Source: Desulfobotulus mexicanus (GTDB taxonomy: Bacteria; Desulfobacterota; Desulfobacteria; Desulfobacterales; ASO4-4). From it: a stretch of 64,000 nucleotides of DNA. A model generated the notes under the pieces. That model ran no database searches. It worked only from the letters and a program-made list of their open reading frames with translations, and was not told the DNA's origin. Made by a program: the position numbers and the translations under genes. Shown here one piece after another: positions 27,462-35,954 of this stretch; within the stretch, counting starts at the first letter, position 1; each line of letters begins with the position of its first letter. The stretch spans positions 45,035 through 109,034 of the forward strand of contig NZ_VDMB01000013.1 in the NCBI RefSeq assembly GCF_006175995.1. The letters are read 5' to 3'.

Positions 27462-29291
27462 TCATGAAGACATTCTGGATTTAAGAAGAAAAAGCATGCG
27501 TTCATAATCAAAGTTTTCGGCCATATTTTCAAGTTCTCTGCCAAAGTTTCTGTCATGCTGTTCCAGATGAAAGATCAGATGCTGAATGTGGTCGAATTCG
27601 GCTTTTTCTATGGCGCTTTCAAGGGTGTGAAGGAGAGTTTCCGGTATTCTGGGCTGTATTGTATTGTCCTGCAGGATTTTCGCCGGAAGCGGATCTGTCT
27701 GTGACCGTAACGGTGAAGCTTCCGGTGTATGGGCTTCTACGTGACAGGGAATCAGGGGCAGGTGGAAGGAAAAGGTGCTGCCCTTTTCCTTTTCGCTGTG
27801 AACTTCAAATTCCCCTTGCATCAGTCCGATAAGGTTGTGGCAGATGGAAAGGCCAAGGCCTGCTCCTCCTGCATTCCTTTCGATATCCTTCAGGCGGTTG
27901 AATGGTTTAAACAGGGAGGGTATTTCTTCCTCTGTAATGCCGCAGCCTGTATCCTCAACGCAAAATAAAATGTGGTGGGGGTATTTTCTGTCCGGTTTAA
28001 TGGATAAAGAGACATGACCGCTTCGGGTACTTTTGATGGCATTGTCCAGAAGGTTGATCAGCACCTGACTCAGCCGCAGACGGTCCATAATTATATAGCG
28101 TGGGAGGGCAGGGCTGCGGCATGCTTCCAGCTTCAGCCCCTTCTCCCGGGCCTTTGGTAGAAACATGGTTTCCATATCCGATATGAGGCAATCAAGGTCT
28201 GTCTTACCTTCACTGAGCTGTACCCGGCCTGTTTCCAGCCCCACCGTTGTAAGTACCTGATTGATGAGGTTCAGCAGATGTTCTCCGTTGCGGAGTATGG
28301 AGGCGAGCTGCTGATGCTCATTGACGGAACGGGTTTGTCTGAGTGCAAGGCGGGAAAAACCGATTATGGCATTTAAAGGCGTTCTGAATTCATGACTCAT
28401 GCTGGCAAGGAAAAGTCCCTTGGCTTTGCTGGCAGATTCTGCTTCATCTTTGGCTTCGGAAAGCTCTTCTAACTTCTGTTTCAGAGTTTCATGCATGGCT
28501 TTAAGGTCTGCTGAGGTTTCATTTATGGCCATGCTGATCTCATTGAGCTCATCTTTTCCCGTAACGGGGATTTCTGCGGGAAAATTTCCTCTGCCAACCT
28601 CAAACATGGCATCCTTCCAGATTTTGAGATAGCGGTTCAACTGACTGAGAAAAAGGGTAAGGATGATACAGGCGACAAGGGAGATGGAAAAACTTAGCAG
28701 TATAATATTCTTCATGGTGTTGCGGGTCTGAGTTCTGATTTCCACCTCTACCATGGAAATAAGGTCTGAAAGTTTGGTTTCAAATTCCGCAGCCAGAAAC
28801 AATGCCGCAGCATCCACACTTTTTTTGGCTTCCAGAACGCCATAGTCTTTTGAGTCAAGAACCTGATAGATGAGACCGTCTCTGGAATATTCTTTTCGGG
28901 TGAGAAGAACACCAAGGTCATGGTCCGCCCGGTCCAGCCACTGGCGGGTGCTTTGCCAGAAAGCCATGAGGCTTTCCGGTGTGGCCCGAAGAGCCTCGGT
29001 TTTCAGCAGGCTGCGGAGGTGGGTCGAATAATGAAGGTCTTTGAGCCTGCTGTCCAGTATCTGACCTGCTTCCTGCCATGCCGTATAACTGATATCTAAG
29101 GTTTCTGTTACCAGAAGTTCTGTTGTGAGGCCTCTCAAGTCCATTAGTGCTGTCATGGCTTGTGTGCATACGGCTTCTGCTTTTTTGAGGTGTTGGGTCT
29201 TGAAAAGAAAATAGGATGAAAACCCGGAAATACCCATGAATCCGGATATGACAATGCCAAGGATAAGAAAGAGGCGTGTTTTGAGTTTCAT
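27462..29291 (-). CDS. Membrane sensor histidine kinase with C-terminal HPt-like helical tail
   Basis: This 609-residue kinase has an N-terminal membrane helix, a helical periplasmic sensor region of about 150 residues and a second membrane helix (IILLSFSISLVACIILTLFL). A HAMP linker and the catalytic core follow: SMSHEFRTPLNAI (acceptor His), NLLDNAIKST (N box), EDTGCGITEEE (G1) and GGAGLGLSIC (G2). About 100 further helical residues end the protein (LESAIEKAEFDHIQHLIFHL), possibly a regulatory or HPt-like segment, though no clear phospho-His motif is visible. The neighbouring binding-protein gene ends 10 bases before it, and the receiver hybrid starts 10 bases after it. Confidence 0.86.
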   Translation of the reverse strand: MKLKTRLFLILGIVISGFMGISGFSSYFLFKTQHLKKAEAVCTQAMTALMDLRGLTTELLVTETLDISYTAWQEAGQILDSRLKDLHYSTHLRSLLKTEALRATPESLMAFWQSTRQWLDRADHDLGVLLTRKEYSRDGLIYQVLDSKDYGVLEAKKSVDAAALFLAAEFETKLSDLISMVEVEIRTQTRNTMKNIILLSFSISLVACIILTLFLSQLNRYLKIWKDAMFEVGRGNFPAEIPVTGKDELNEISMAINETSADLKAMHETLKQKLEELSEAKDEAESASKAKGLFLASMSHEFRTPLNAIIGFSRLALRQTRSVNEHQQLASILRNGEHLLNLINQVLTTVGLETGRVQLSEGKTDLDCLISDMETMFLPKAREKGLKLEACRSPALPRYIIMDRLRLSQVLINLLDNAIKSTRSGHVSLSIKPDRKYPHHILFCVEDTGCGITEEEIPSLFKPFNRLKDIERNAGGAGLGLSICHNLIGLMQGEFEVHSEKEKGSTFSFHLPLIPCHVEAHTPEASPLRSQTDPLPAKILQDNTIQPRIPETLLHTLESAIEKAEFDHIQHLIFHLEQHDRNFGRELENMAENFDYERMLFLLKSRMSS

Positions 29292-29300
29292 GGTACAGCC

Positions 29301-30563
29301 TCACTCTCCGGGCGCTTGTTTCTGTAAGAGATGTAGCTGTTCAAGGGTTTCTTCGAGATTGTCAGGGTTCATCATGAAGCGGGCGAGAATATCCGTAACG
29401 GGTTGCAGAATTTCACCGGGAGCTGTTTCCCAGAAGCGTGGCAGAACCATGGGCTTTTGATTATCAAGCTGTTTAAGAAACTTTTGCCTGAATTCGGGAA
29501 GGTGGCTTGTGTCCACATGGCTGTTGGCGGAAAATGTGTTCAGGGCCTTTGAAAATTCAAGGCTGCCTTCAGGACCCATCCACCAGTCTGCAATTATCGT
29601 GGCCTTATCTCTCTGTGGATTGTTGGCGGCAACAAAAATGGCACCGGTTTCCATCATGAGGGAGACTCTGGCATCCGGGTTGTGGGACGGCAGAATAAAG
29701 ACACCGATATTTTCTTCGGCTACGCCCTGGGCCATGAGAATGGCAGAAGGATACCAGGAACCGCAGAGCACCATGCCAAAGGCTTCTTCCTTCCAGAGGT
29801 GACCACCATTGGTGAACATGCGGGTGGAAGTAGAGGTAAAATATTCTTTTTTAATCATGTCCTGCCAGATGGTCATGGCTTTTCTGACCTTTTGATCCTT
29901 AAAACAGTTTCTGCAGAATTGCAGATAATAATCCGGATCTTCACCCATGAGGAGCTGGGAAAACCATATGGTAGCATACCAGGAATGCTGCAGGGAGGAT
30001 AGAATCGGGGTGATGCCGTTTTTTTTGAGGGTTTCACAGATTTTGATGAAATCTTCCCAGGTTTCGGGTATTTCAAGGTCAAGTCTTTCAAATATTTTTT
30101 TATTGTACCAGATGGGCCAGTACTCGATGCTGTAGGGAAAACCATATACCTTGTTTTCATGGGTATAGCTTTGGCGTATGGACGGCGGATAATACTCTGC
30201 ATGGCGCTCCCACAATTCTGAGAGGTCTGTCACCAGATTTTTTTCCACAAGATCTCTGACCCTGTCTCCATGCCACCAGCTAAAAAGCGCCGGGGCTTCC
30301 CTTGTGGGCAGGTTGGCCACTGTTCGGCTGATAAAAAGATCTGTAGTATGGGATGATACAGCCGTAAAACGGATTCCCGTTGCTTTTTCTGCTTTTTTGG
30401 CCTGGGACTCAAAAGCCCTGTGAAATTTTGGCAGCGTTCCCTTGTCGTGGGTGAGCAGGAGAGGTGGGAGATCTTCCTGTTCAGGGGATTTCAAAAAAAA
30501 AGCAAAGGAGAAGACGATGAAGGTAAGGATTATGAATGTGGTAATTCGTATCATTTTATACAC
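29301..30563 (-). CDS. Extracellular solute-binding protein (family 1, MalE-like), membrane-anchored
   Basis: This 420-residue protein has an N-terminal hydrophobic anchor (ITTFIILTFIVFSFAFFL) without a lipobox. The periplasmic binding fold of family 1 sugar/oligosaccharide-binding proteins follows; YGFPYSIEYWPIWYNKKIFERL and PETWEDFIKICETLKKNGI are typical. No transporter genes follow. It is instead the first gene of an operon with two kinase proteins, ten bases apart. I infer that it is a ligand-sensing subunit for the membrane kinase, not a nutrient-uptake component. The ligand is unknown. Confidence 0.82.
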   Translation of the reverse strand: MYKMIRITTFIILTFIVFSFAFFLKSPEQEDLPPLLLTHDKGTLPKFHRAFESQAKKAEKATGIRFTAVSSHTTDLFISRTVANLPTREAPALFSWWHGDRVRDLVEKNLVTDLSELWERHAEYYPPSIRQSYTHENKVYGFPYSIEYWPIWYNKKIFERLDLEIPETWEDFIKICETLKKNGITPILSSLQHSWYATIWFSQLLMGEDPDYYLQFCRNCFKDQKVRKAMTIWQDMIKKEYFTSTSTRMFTNGGHLWKEEAFGMVLCGSWYPSAILMAQGVAEENIGVFILPSHNPDARVSLMMETGAIFVAANNPQRDKATIIADWWMGPEGSLEFSKALNTFSANSHVDTSHLPEFRQKFLKQLDNQKPMVLPRFWETAPGEILQPVTDILARFMMNPDNLEETLEQLHLLQKQAPGE

Positions 30564-30806
30564 CAGAAGCTCCTTTGGCTATTGAATGATTATTTATATT
30601 TAGGGTAGTTTGCCTTTAACTTGCAAGTTTTTTTGTCATTTTGACAGGCCTGATGCTTTAAAAAAGAGCTTTGTTGTTCATTTTGTCTGTCCGCATTGAT
30701 GCTTTGACCTGAATATTCTGATACGGTAAAATTTATTTTAAGCTTGCCCATTGCATGCCTGAATGAATAAAAGACCCAAGAGTATAATAGAGACAATGGA
30801 GAATCC

Positions 30807-31172
30807 ATGGAAGATCCGACGGAAGACCTGTGCAGTGAACCCTGCTCCTACGGAAAAGATATCCGGTATGTAGCTTCACAGATGCTCCCGGATGAAACAC
30901 GGATGCGCATGGCAGAGCTGTTCAAGGCCATGGGAGATCCCGGCCGGGTGCGTATTCTCGAAGCACTTCGTTTGTCTGAATTCTGTGTGATGCATCTTGC
31001 AGAGCTTCTGGATATGAGTTCTTCCGCAGTTTCCCACCAGTTGAGGGTTCTGCGTGCGGCACGCATTGTAAAATTTCGTAAGGAGGGGAAAAATGTGGTC
31101 TACAGCCTTGATGATGCCCACATTGCCGTATTATTGGATCAGGCGGAAAAACATGTGAAGGAGGCCTTGTAA
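30807..31172 (+). CDS. ArsR/SmtB-family metal-sensing repressor
   Basis: This 121-residue winged-helix protein has the ArsR core: FKAMGDPGRVRILEAL, the DNA-reading helix SSAVSHQLRVLRAA and the wing KFRKEGKNVVYSL. The position of the ELCVCDL metal motif reads EFCVMHLAEL, with one Cys and a His. An N-terminal CSEPC pair could add metal ligands, and the C-terminal helix has DAHIAVLL, resembling the alpha-5 zinc site. It lies about 140 bases upstream of a heavy-metal permease. An inverted repeat in the gap is the likely operator. Confidence 0.88.
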   Translation: MEDPTEDLCSEPCSYGKDIRYVASQMLPDETRMRMAELFKAMGDPGRVRILEALRLSEFCVMHLAELLDMSSSAVSHQLRVLRAARIVKFRKEGKNVVYSLDDAHIAVLLDQAEKHVKEAL

Positions 31173-31234
31173 ATTTTCTACACTTTTCTTTCTTCCCGTC
31201 TGGTGTCATGGGGAGAAACTATATCTTTTTTACT

Positions 31235-31264
31235 TGAACATGTGAACAGATTGACATATGTTCA
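31235..31264 (+). promoter_or_regulatory. Probable ArsR operator upstream of the metal permease
   Basis: TGAACATGTG and CATATGTTCA form a ten-base inverted repeat (one mismatch) around a ten-base spacer. ArsR/SmtB proteins bind comparable TGAA...TTCA dyads. It sits 45 bases upstream of the permease start, where a repressor would block transcription. Confidence 0.55.
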
Positions 31265-31308
31265 TCTCTGGTGTCATTCAGAGGTGTCTATTATATATGG
31301 AGGAAGAA

Positions 31309-32466
31309 ATGGATTGGATGGGAGAAGTTATAATGGCTAGCTGGAATGTTCTTGTGGCATCGGCTCCATACATGCTTCTGGGTTTTTTTGTTGCAGGCCT
31401 GCTCAAGGCCTTTTTGCCGGACAGCCTCGTGTCCCGCCATCTCGGAGGTCACTCCTTTGGCAGTATTTTTAAAGCTTCGGCACTGGGCGTTCCCATGCCC
31501 CTTTGCAGTTGCGGTGTACTGCCCACAGCCGCAGGGCTCCGGCAGCAGGGTGCGGGCAAGGGGCCTACGGCAGCTTTTCTGATCTCAACACCTGAGACCG
31601 GGGTGGATTCAATCGCTGTGACCTGGGCGCTTCTTGATCCTTTTATGGCAGTGATCCGGCCGATATCCGCCTTCTTTACAGCCATGGTCACGGGCGGTAT
31701 TGTGCAGGTTCTGGACCGGAAGCAGATATTATCAGAAAAAAACGTGCAGGTAGGGCCAGTTCCTAGAGATTCTTTACCTGTAACCAGTCTTCAGCTCCTG
31801 CCCATGGCAGAACAGATGGCAGGTCCTGAAACATCCTGCCATGGGAGCTGCTGCTCTGGCTCAACCGGAAGCAGCCCTTCCTTTTTCCAGCGTTTTCAGG
31901 CAGGGATGGCCTTTGCTTTTGGGGATCTTTTCAAGGACATTGCCCTGTGGTTCATGGTGGGGGTGCTCATTGCAGGTGCCATTGCCGTTTTCATCACACC
32001 GGAAATGATTACCTTCTGGCTTGGAAGCCCGCTCGTTGCCATGCTGGTTATGGTGGCCATCGCCGTTCCCCTTTACGTCTGTGCCACGGCATCTACGCCC
32101 ATTGCCGCTGCTCTGGTACTGAAAGGCCTGAATCCGGGGGCGGCTCTGGTTTTTCTTCTGGCAGGGCCTGCTGTGAATGCGGCTTCCCTTACCGTAATAA
32201 GCCGGATTCTGGGAAAGGGTATGACGGTGGTGTATGTGTCAGGCATTATTGTGTGTGCCCTTGCCATGGGTTTTGCTACAGATTGGTTTTATGGTTTCAT
32301 GGGCGGACTGGAAAGATGGCAGACCGGTACAGCCGGTGAGGAAGGCTCTCTCATTTCTATCGTTTCTGCCCTTATTCTTCTGGGGCTTTTTGCATGGAAG
32401 GGGACTGAGGCCCTCTGGCAGCGCTGGCATGGAAATGAGGAGTGTGTCTGCGGTCACTGCCATTGA
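31309..32466 (+). CDS. SO_0444-type heavy-metal (Cu/Zn) efflux permease
   Basis: This roughly 385-residue, multi-helix membrane protein belongs to the permease family that includes the SO_0444 Cu/Zn efflux transporter and ArsP. The key motif PMPLCSCGVLPTAAGLR is intact. A soluble loop between the two halves holds a His/Cys cluster (SCHGSCCSGS), and the C-terminus ends in ECVCGHCH; both could bind metal. I chose the ATG at 31309, which follows GGAGG at good spacing. An ArsR repressor lies just upstream, as is common for this family. Arsenic or copper/zinc are the candidate substrates. Confidence 0.87.
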   Translation: MDWMGEVIMASWNVLVASAPYMLLGFFVAGLLKAFLPDSLVSRHLGGHSFGSIFKASALGVPMPLCSCGVLPTAAGLRQQGAGKGPTAAFLISTPETGVDSIAVTWALLDPFMAVIRPISAFFTAMVTGGIVQVLDRKQILSEKNVQVGPVPRDSLPVTSLQLLPMAEQMAGPETSCHGSCCSGSTGSSPSFFQRFQAGMAFAFGDLFKDIALWFMVGVLIAGAIAVFITPEMITFWLGSPLVAMLVMVAIAVPLYVCATASTPIAAALVLKGLNPGAALVFLLAGPAVNAASLTVISRILGKGMTVVYVSGIIVCALAMGFATDWFYGFMGGLERWQTGTAGEEGSLISIVSALILLGLFAWKGTEALWQRWHGNEECVCGHCH

Positions 32467-32483
32467 ACAGGTCTTCTTGTTTT

Positions 32484-33128
32484 TTAGAAAAGGTACAGGA
32501 TAAATCCTGAAAGTACAGGAGCTACAAGGTTATCATTGGTTTTACTGCCTCCGGGCAGGGGGATGGGAACGAGTTCCAGCAGGGTTATGGCAAGGGCTGT
32601 GCTGAAGGCAGCTCCTAAAGGCAGACTGCCTCCCCAGAAATCCAGAACATGGGGAAAAAAGGGAAAAAGAAAAAGCATGAGGACCATGGCTGTTGCAAAA
32701 CAGGCCATGGAGCCTTCAAGGGATTTGCCGAGGATACGGATTTTTCCCATGGAAATCCCCACCAGAGCAGCAGCTGCATCACTCAGAATAAAAACAAAGA
32801 GGACTATAAAGGAAATATCTGCTCTTCCTGCAAAAAAAAGAGAGCAGAAAAAGGCTCCTCCAATGATGTAGGTGGAACCTGTTATGCTTCTTGATTCTCC
32901 GGCCCTCATAAGGGAGCCGAAACATATGGAAAAAAAGCTGTTGAGCTTCTGATTTCTGAAGCGCAGGATTTCCACAAGAAGGCTGGCTCCGAAAAGACTT
33001 CCCAGCACAAGGCTCACATGCAGGGATGTAAGGGGAAAAAATCGGGGGAGATAAAAGATGCCAAGGGGCATTAACAGAGCCATGAGGTGGAGAAGCTTGC
33101 GGTTTATTTCTTCAGGTGTGAGGGGCAT
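32484..33128 (-). CDS. CTP-dependent diacylglycerol/dolichol kinase-like membrane protein
   Basis: This 214-residue, six-helix membrane protein matches the SEC59/DGK1 group of CTP-dependent lipid kinases, which is related to phosphatidate cytidylyltransferase. The N-terminal EINRKLLHL, the central GKSLEGS and the C-terminal LPGGSKTNDNLVAP blocks are the family signatures. In bacteria such proteins likely phosphorylate a polyprenol or diacylglycerol, but the substrate is unproven. It converges with the metal permease, leaving only 17 bases between stops. A phosphatidate cytidylyltransferase annotation would be a reasonable alternative. Confidence 0.75.
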   Translation of the reverse strand: MPLTPEEINRKLLHLMALLMPLGIFYLPRFFPLTSLHVSLVLGSLFGASLLVEILRFRNQKLNSFFSICFGSLMRAGESRSITGSTYIIGGAFFCSLFFAGRADISFIVLFVFILSDAAAALVGISMGKIRILGKSLEGSMACFATAMVLMLFLFPFFPHVLDFWGGSLPLGAAFSTALAITLLELVPIPLPGGSKTNDNLVAPVLSGFILYLF

Positions 33129-33204
33129 GGGGATTTTTCCTGGTGAACGGTTCCCTTAGGGTAAGGTAGGGAGAAGGGCTGCTGGACGCAGACTTTCTGA
33201 AAGA

Positions 33205-34041
33205 TCAGACCCGTGTGGCCCTGATCATGATTTCCGTGACAAACTGTGCACTGTTCCGGGTGGTCCAGTAATCCGCCACATACCTTTCGTAGGATTCATC
33301 TCCCAGCAGATAACCGTGTCTGCGTGCCCAGTGGCACATTTTTTCATATGTTCCGCAGATGCTTTCATGGGGACCGATGTGATAGCATGCAACCATCATA
33401 TACCCGCCAAAGGTCATCTGTTCATCCTTCTTGCATTCCATCAGGGTTCTTTGCAGAATTCTTATGTTCTGGCCCTTATTTTCCATCCGGTCCCTGAAGG
33501 ATGAAAAATTCAGCATCACCGGTCCTGTTATCTCATTGTTTACTGCTTCCACATGGTTGGTAAATTCAATATTGATAATGGATGCTTCTATGTCATTGTT
33601 AAAGATCTGTTCCTGATAGAGGCAGTCCGTGGCTTCCACATATTTTATGGATACCTCGTGAATATTGTTGTCAATAACCATTTCTGCCTCTATAATCAGA
33701 TCGTACCAGTCTTTAACAGAAGCATATTTTCTCCGGATCTCTTCCTGTTCCCTCTGCAGCTCATCAATTTTTGACCTGAATGATGTCTGTATGGCCTTGT
33801 ATACGTTGTAATGATTGCCTTCAATGAATTCCCGCATTTCATCCAGCTTGAAACCCATCTGTTTGTAGTACTTGATTACAGGCACAGCCAGTAATGATTC
33901 CTTGGTGTAATAACGGTAATTGTTGGTGTCGTCCCTTTCTGAATTGATCAGTCCGATTTTGTCATAATAACGGAGTGTTTTTTTGGAAACATTGCAGATG
34001 AGGCTTACTTCTCCTATGGAATACCTGTTTTTGTAATTCAT
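33205..34041 (-). CDS. MerR-family regulator of the choline microcompartment locus
   Basis: This roughly 278-residue regulator has an N-terminal MerR winged-helix domain (YSIGEVSLICNVSKKTLRYYDKIGL), a dimerising coiled coil (about 85-115), and a large C-terminal ligand-binding domain resembling the GyrI/BmrR fold. No metal-binding Cys pattern is seen, so an organic effector, choline or a related amine, is the plausible inducer. The ATG at 34041 follows AAAGGT six bases upstream. It is divergent from the transporter and shell operons. Both of these have promoters with MerR-type overlong spacers and dyads. The direct link is inference from position. Confidence 0.85.
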   Translation of the reverse strand: MNYKNRYSIGEVSLICNVSKKTLRYYDKIGLINSERDDTNNYRYYTKESLLAVPVIKYYKQMGFKLDEMREFIEGNHYNVYKAIQTSFRSKIDELQREQEEIRRKYASVKDWYDLIIEAEMVIDNNIHEVSIKYVEATDCLYQEQIFNNDIEASIINIEFTNHVEAVNNEITGPVMLNFSSFRDRMENKGQNIRILQRTLMECKKDEQMTFGGYMMVACYHIGPHESICGTYEKMCHWARRHGYLLGDESYERYVADYWTTRNSAQFVTEIMIRATRV

Positions 34042-34320
34042 GGAATGACCTTTCATTCAGGCATTTATACTTAACTTCATATTTTCAGTTTACCAGAGAA
34101 TAGCGGATATGGATAGCTAAAATCCCGGAGTTATTGTTTTTTTTTACAGGAAATATGCATGCACAGGTCGGTCGTATTTTTAAAAATGAAAGTTGAATTG
34201 AAAAAGCCCCATGATTTTTTCACTGCATAATTATGTAATGCCATAAGGATGCTTTAAAATACCTGAGGTCCTGAATACTTAGCATTCTGATACTGTGGAA
34301 AAACAGTGTTAAAAAAGATG
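34042..34320. other. Divergent control region upstream part
   Basis: This A/T-rich stretch separates the MerR regulator from the transporter promoter and must hold the regulator's own promoter. I see no gene and no further strong palindrome in it. Confidence 0.4.
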
Positions 34321-34351
34321 TTGACCTTCCCCTTGGGGGCAAGGTTATGGT
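34321..34351 (+). promoter_or_regulatory. MerR-type promoter 1 (transporter operon)
   Basis: TTGACC and TATGGT stand as -35 and -10 elements with a 19-base spacer, longer than the usual 17. This is the hallmark of promoters twisted open by MerR regulators. The spacer carries an imperfect dyad, CCTTCCCC and GGGGGCAAGG. It lies 100 bases upstream of the transporter gene, and a MerR gene diverges from the same gap. Confidence 0.75.
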
Positions 34352-34450
34352 CTTTCATGAATCATATATAAATTGGGCCATCTGGTGGCCGCAATGCAAG
34401 ATAATGATTTTTAAATAATAGCAGTGTAAAAAATGGAGGGAGACTACCTT

Positions 34451-35533
34451 ATGATGCAAGCATCGGTTTCAGCAAACCCGGCTGCCGTGGCAGCCAAAAG
34501 AAAATTATCTTCGGATTTTTTTAAAAAAGGCGTGTTTATCGCATTGATGTCGGGCTTTCTCTACGGGCTCTATGCGGCATTCATGACCCTTGGTATGTCT
34601 GTGGGAATCTGGGAATCCTGGTACGGAGAGGACTCCGGGCTTTCTGCCTTTGCCGTATTCTATCTGCTGGCAGCCATTGGTGCGGCCACCACAGATACCT
34701 GCAGTGCCGCCTGGGCTTTGAGCATTGCAGCCATCCGTGGACGTATCGGAGACTTTGTAAGAACCATTAAAACCAAGCCGGGCCTTGTCATGGTCTGCGG
34801 TGCGCTGATTGGTGGTCCCCTTGCAAGTACCGCTTTTGTAGTAGGTCTTCAGCAGGCCGGGGGGATTGTTGTACCCATCAGTGCGCTCTGTCCTGCCGTG
34901 GGTGCCATTCTGGCAAGATTTCTGTTCAAGCAGCAGCTGAATGCCCGCATGATGCTGGGTATAGCCATCTGTATATCCGCAAGCTTCATGATAGGTTTGA
35001 CAGGTCTTGAGGATGAAGCGCCCCCCGGTCTGATGATAGGTATTCTCTTTGGTTTTATTGCAGCAGTGTGCTGGGGTATTGAAGGCTGTGTATGTGGTTA
35101 CGGAACCTCCCTCATTGATCCCGAGGTGGGTATCACCATCCGCCAGGTGACAGCAGGTATGTCCAACCTGATTATCCTTGTGCCCCTTTTCGGTATGATT
35201 TCCGGTGCGGACACCTTTGGTATGCTGGGACAGTCATTTACCGATGGTTATGCCATGATCTGGTTTGCCCTTGCAGGTCTCAGCGCTTACCTCACCTTTA
35301 TGTTCTGGTATAAGGGTAATGCCATGTGCGGTGCTGCTCTGGGTATGTCCTGCAACGGAACCTTTTCCTTCTGGGGTCCTTTCTGTGTCTGGATTCTTCT
35401 GGGAGTGATCATGGGCTTTGAAGGCTGGGGCATGCCGCCCATCGCCTGGCTTGCTGCCATCATAATGGTTGTCGGTATCTTCACCATATCAATGAATCCG
35501 CTGGATCTGTTCAAAAAAAAGGAGATTGCATAA
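34451..35533 (+). CDS. DMT/EamA-family transporter in choline locus
   Basis: This 360-residue protein has about ten hydrophobic helices in two related halves, the drug/metabolite transporter (EamA-like) layout. It starts after GGAGGG, with ATGs at 34451 and 34454. Features include a conserved acidic/Cys segment TTDTCSAAW and a glycine-rich helix pair GLQQAGGIVVPISALCP. It is the first gene downstream of MerR-type promoter 1 and precedes the microcompartment genes. It may import choline or export trimethylamine; this is inference from position, since DMT proteins carry many substrates. Confidence 0.78.
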   Translation: MMQASVSANPAAVAAKRKLSSDFFKKGVFIALMSGFLYGLYAAFMTLGMSVGIWESWYGEDSGLSAFAVFYLLAAIGAATTDTCSAAWALSIAAIRGRIGDFVRTIKTKPGLVMVCGALIGGPLASTAFVVGLQQAGGIVVPISALCPAVGAILARFLFKQQLNARMMLGIAICISASFMIGLTGLEDEAPPGLMIGILFGFIAAVCWGIEGCVCGYGTSLIDPEVGITIRQVTAGMSNLIILVPLFGMISGADTFGMLGQSFTDGYAMIWFALAGLSAYLTFMFWYKGNAMCGAALGMSCNGTFSFWGPFCVWILLGVIMGFEGWGMPPIAWLAAIIMVVGIFTISMNPLDLFKKKEIA

Positions 35534-35534
35534 T

Positions 35535-35801
35535 ATGAAACCATTAAATTATGCTATTTTAAGATACTTTACCACTGTCAAGGAAGCCTGCGCCGATGAT
35601 GTGATCGGGGCCCTTAAGGGTCAGTACGGCGGCTTCAAGGCCCTTAATAAAAAAGCTGTAGTTTCTACCATTATGACCGCTGAGGCCAATGGGCTTCTGG
35701 AAGAAACCCGATTTGACATGGACGCAAACAATGAACTGCGGGTTTACTACAGGGCCCACGAAGAAGGTGCTTCAACCATCAATAAATATATTAAAGACTG
35801 A
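35535..35801 (+). CDS. Small winged-helix-like protein of choline locus
   Basis: This 88-residue protein starts on an ATG two bases after the transporter stop, so the two are coupled. It reads as a compact helix-helix-wing pattern (YAILRYFTTVKEACADDVI, AVVSTIMTAEANGLLEE, then strands NELRVYYRA). This suggests a winged-helix fold as in small PadR-like regulators, but the resemblance is weak. It could be a regulatory or stability partner of the transporter. Nothing in it points to an enzyme. Confidence 0.65.
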   Translation: MKPLNYAILRYFTTVKEACADDVIGALKGQYGGFKALNKKAVVSTIMTAEANGLLEETRFDMDANNELRVYYRAHEEGASTINKYIKD

Positions 35802-35954
35802 TACGGTCCCCTCTGAATGCTCTGTTCATTTGTTTTTATTCCAGTTTTAAAAGACTTTTTTCACCCGTGCCGGTCATTTTCATGTCAGACGATGAAGGTG
35901 CCGGTCGGGTGAGGGAAGTCAGAAATCTGTTTTTTTTATTAAGGAGATTTGAAG

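Noticed and set aside
29301..30563. Sugar ABC transporter binding subunit
   Set aside because: No permease or ATPase gene is in the operon; it is fused by spacing to two kinase genes.
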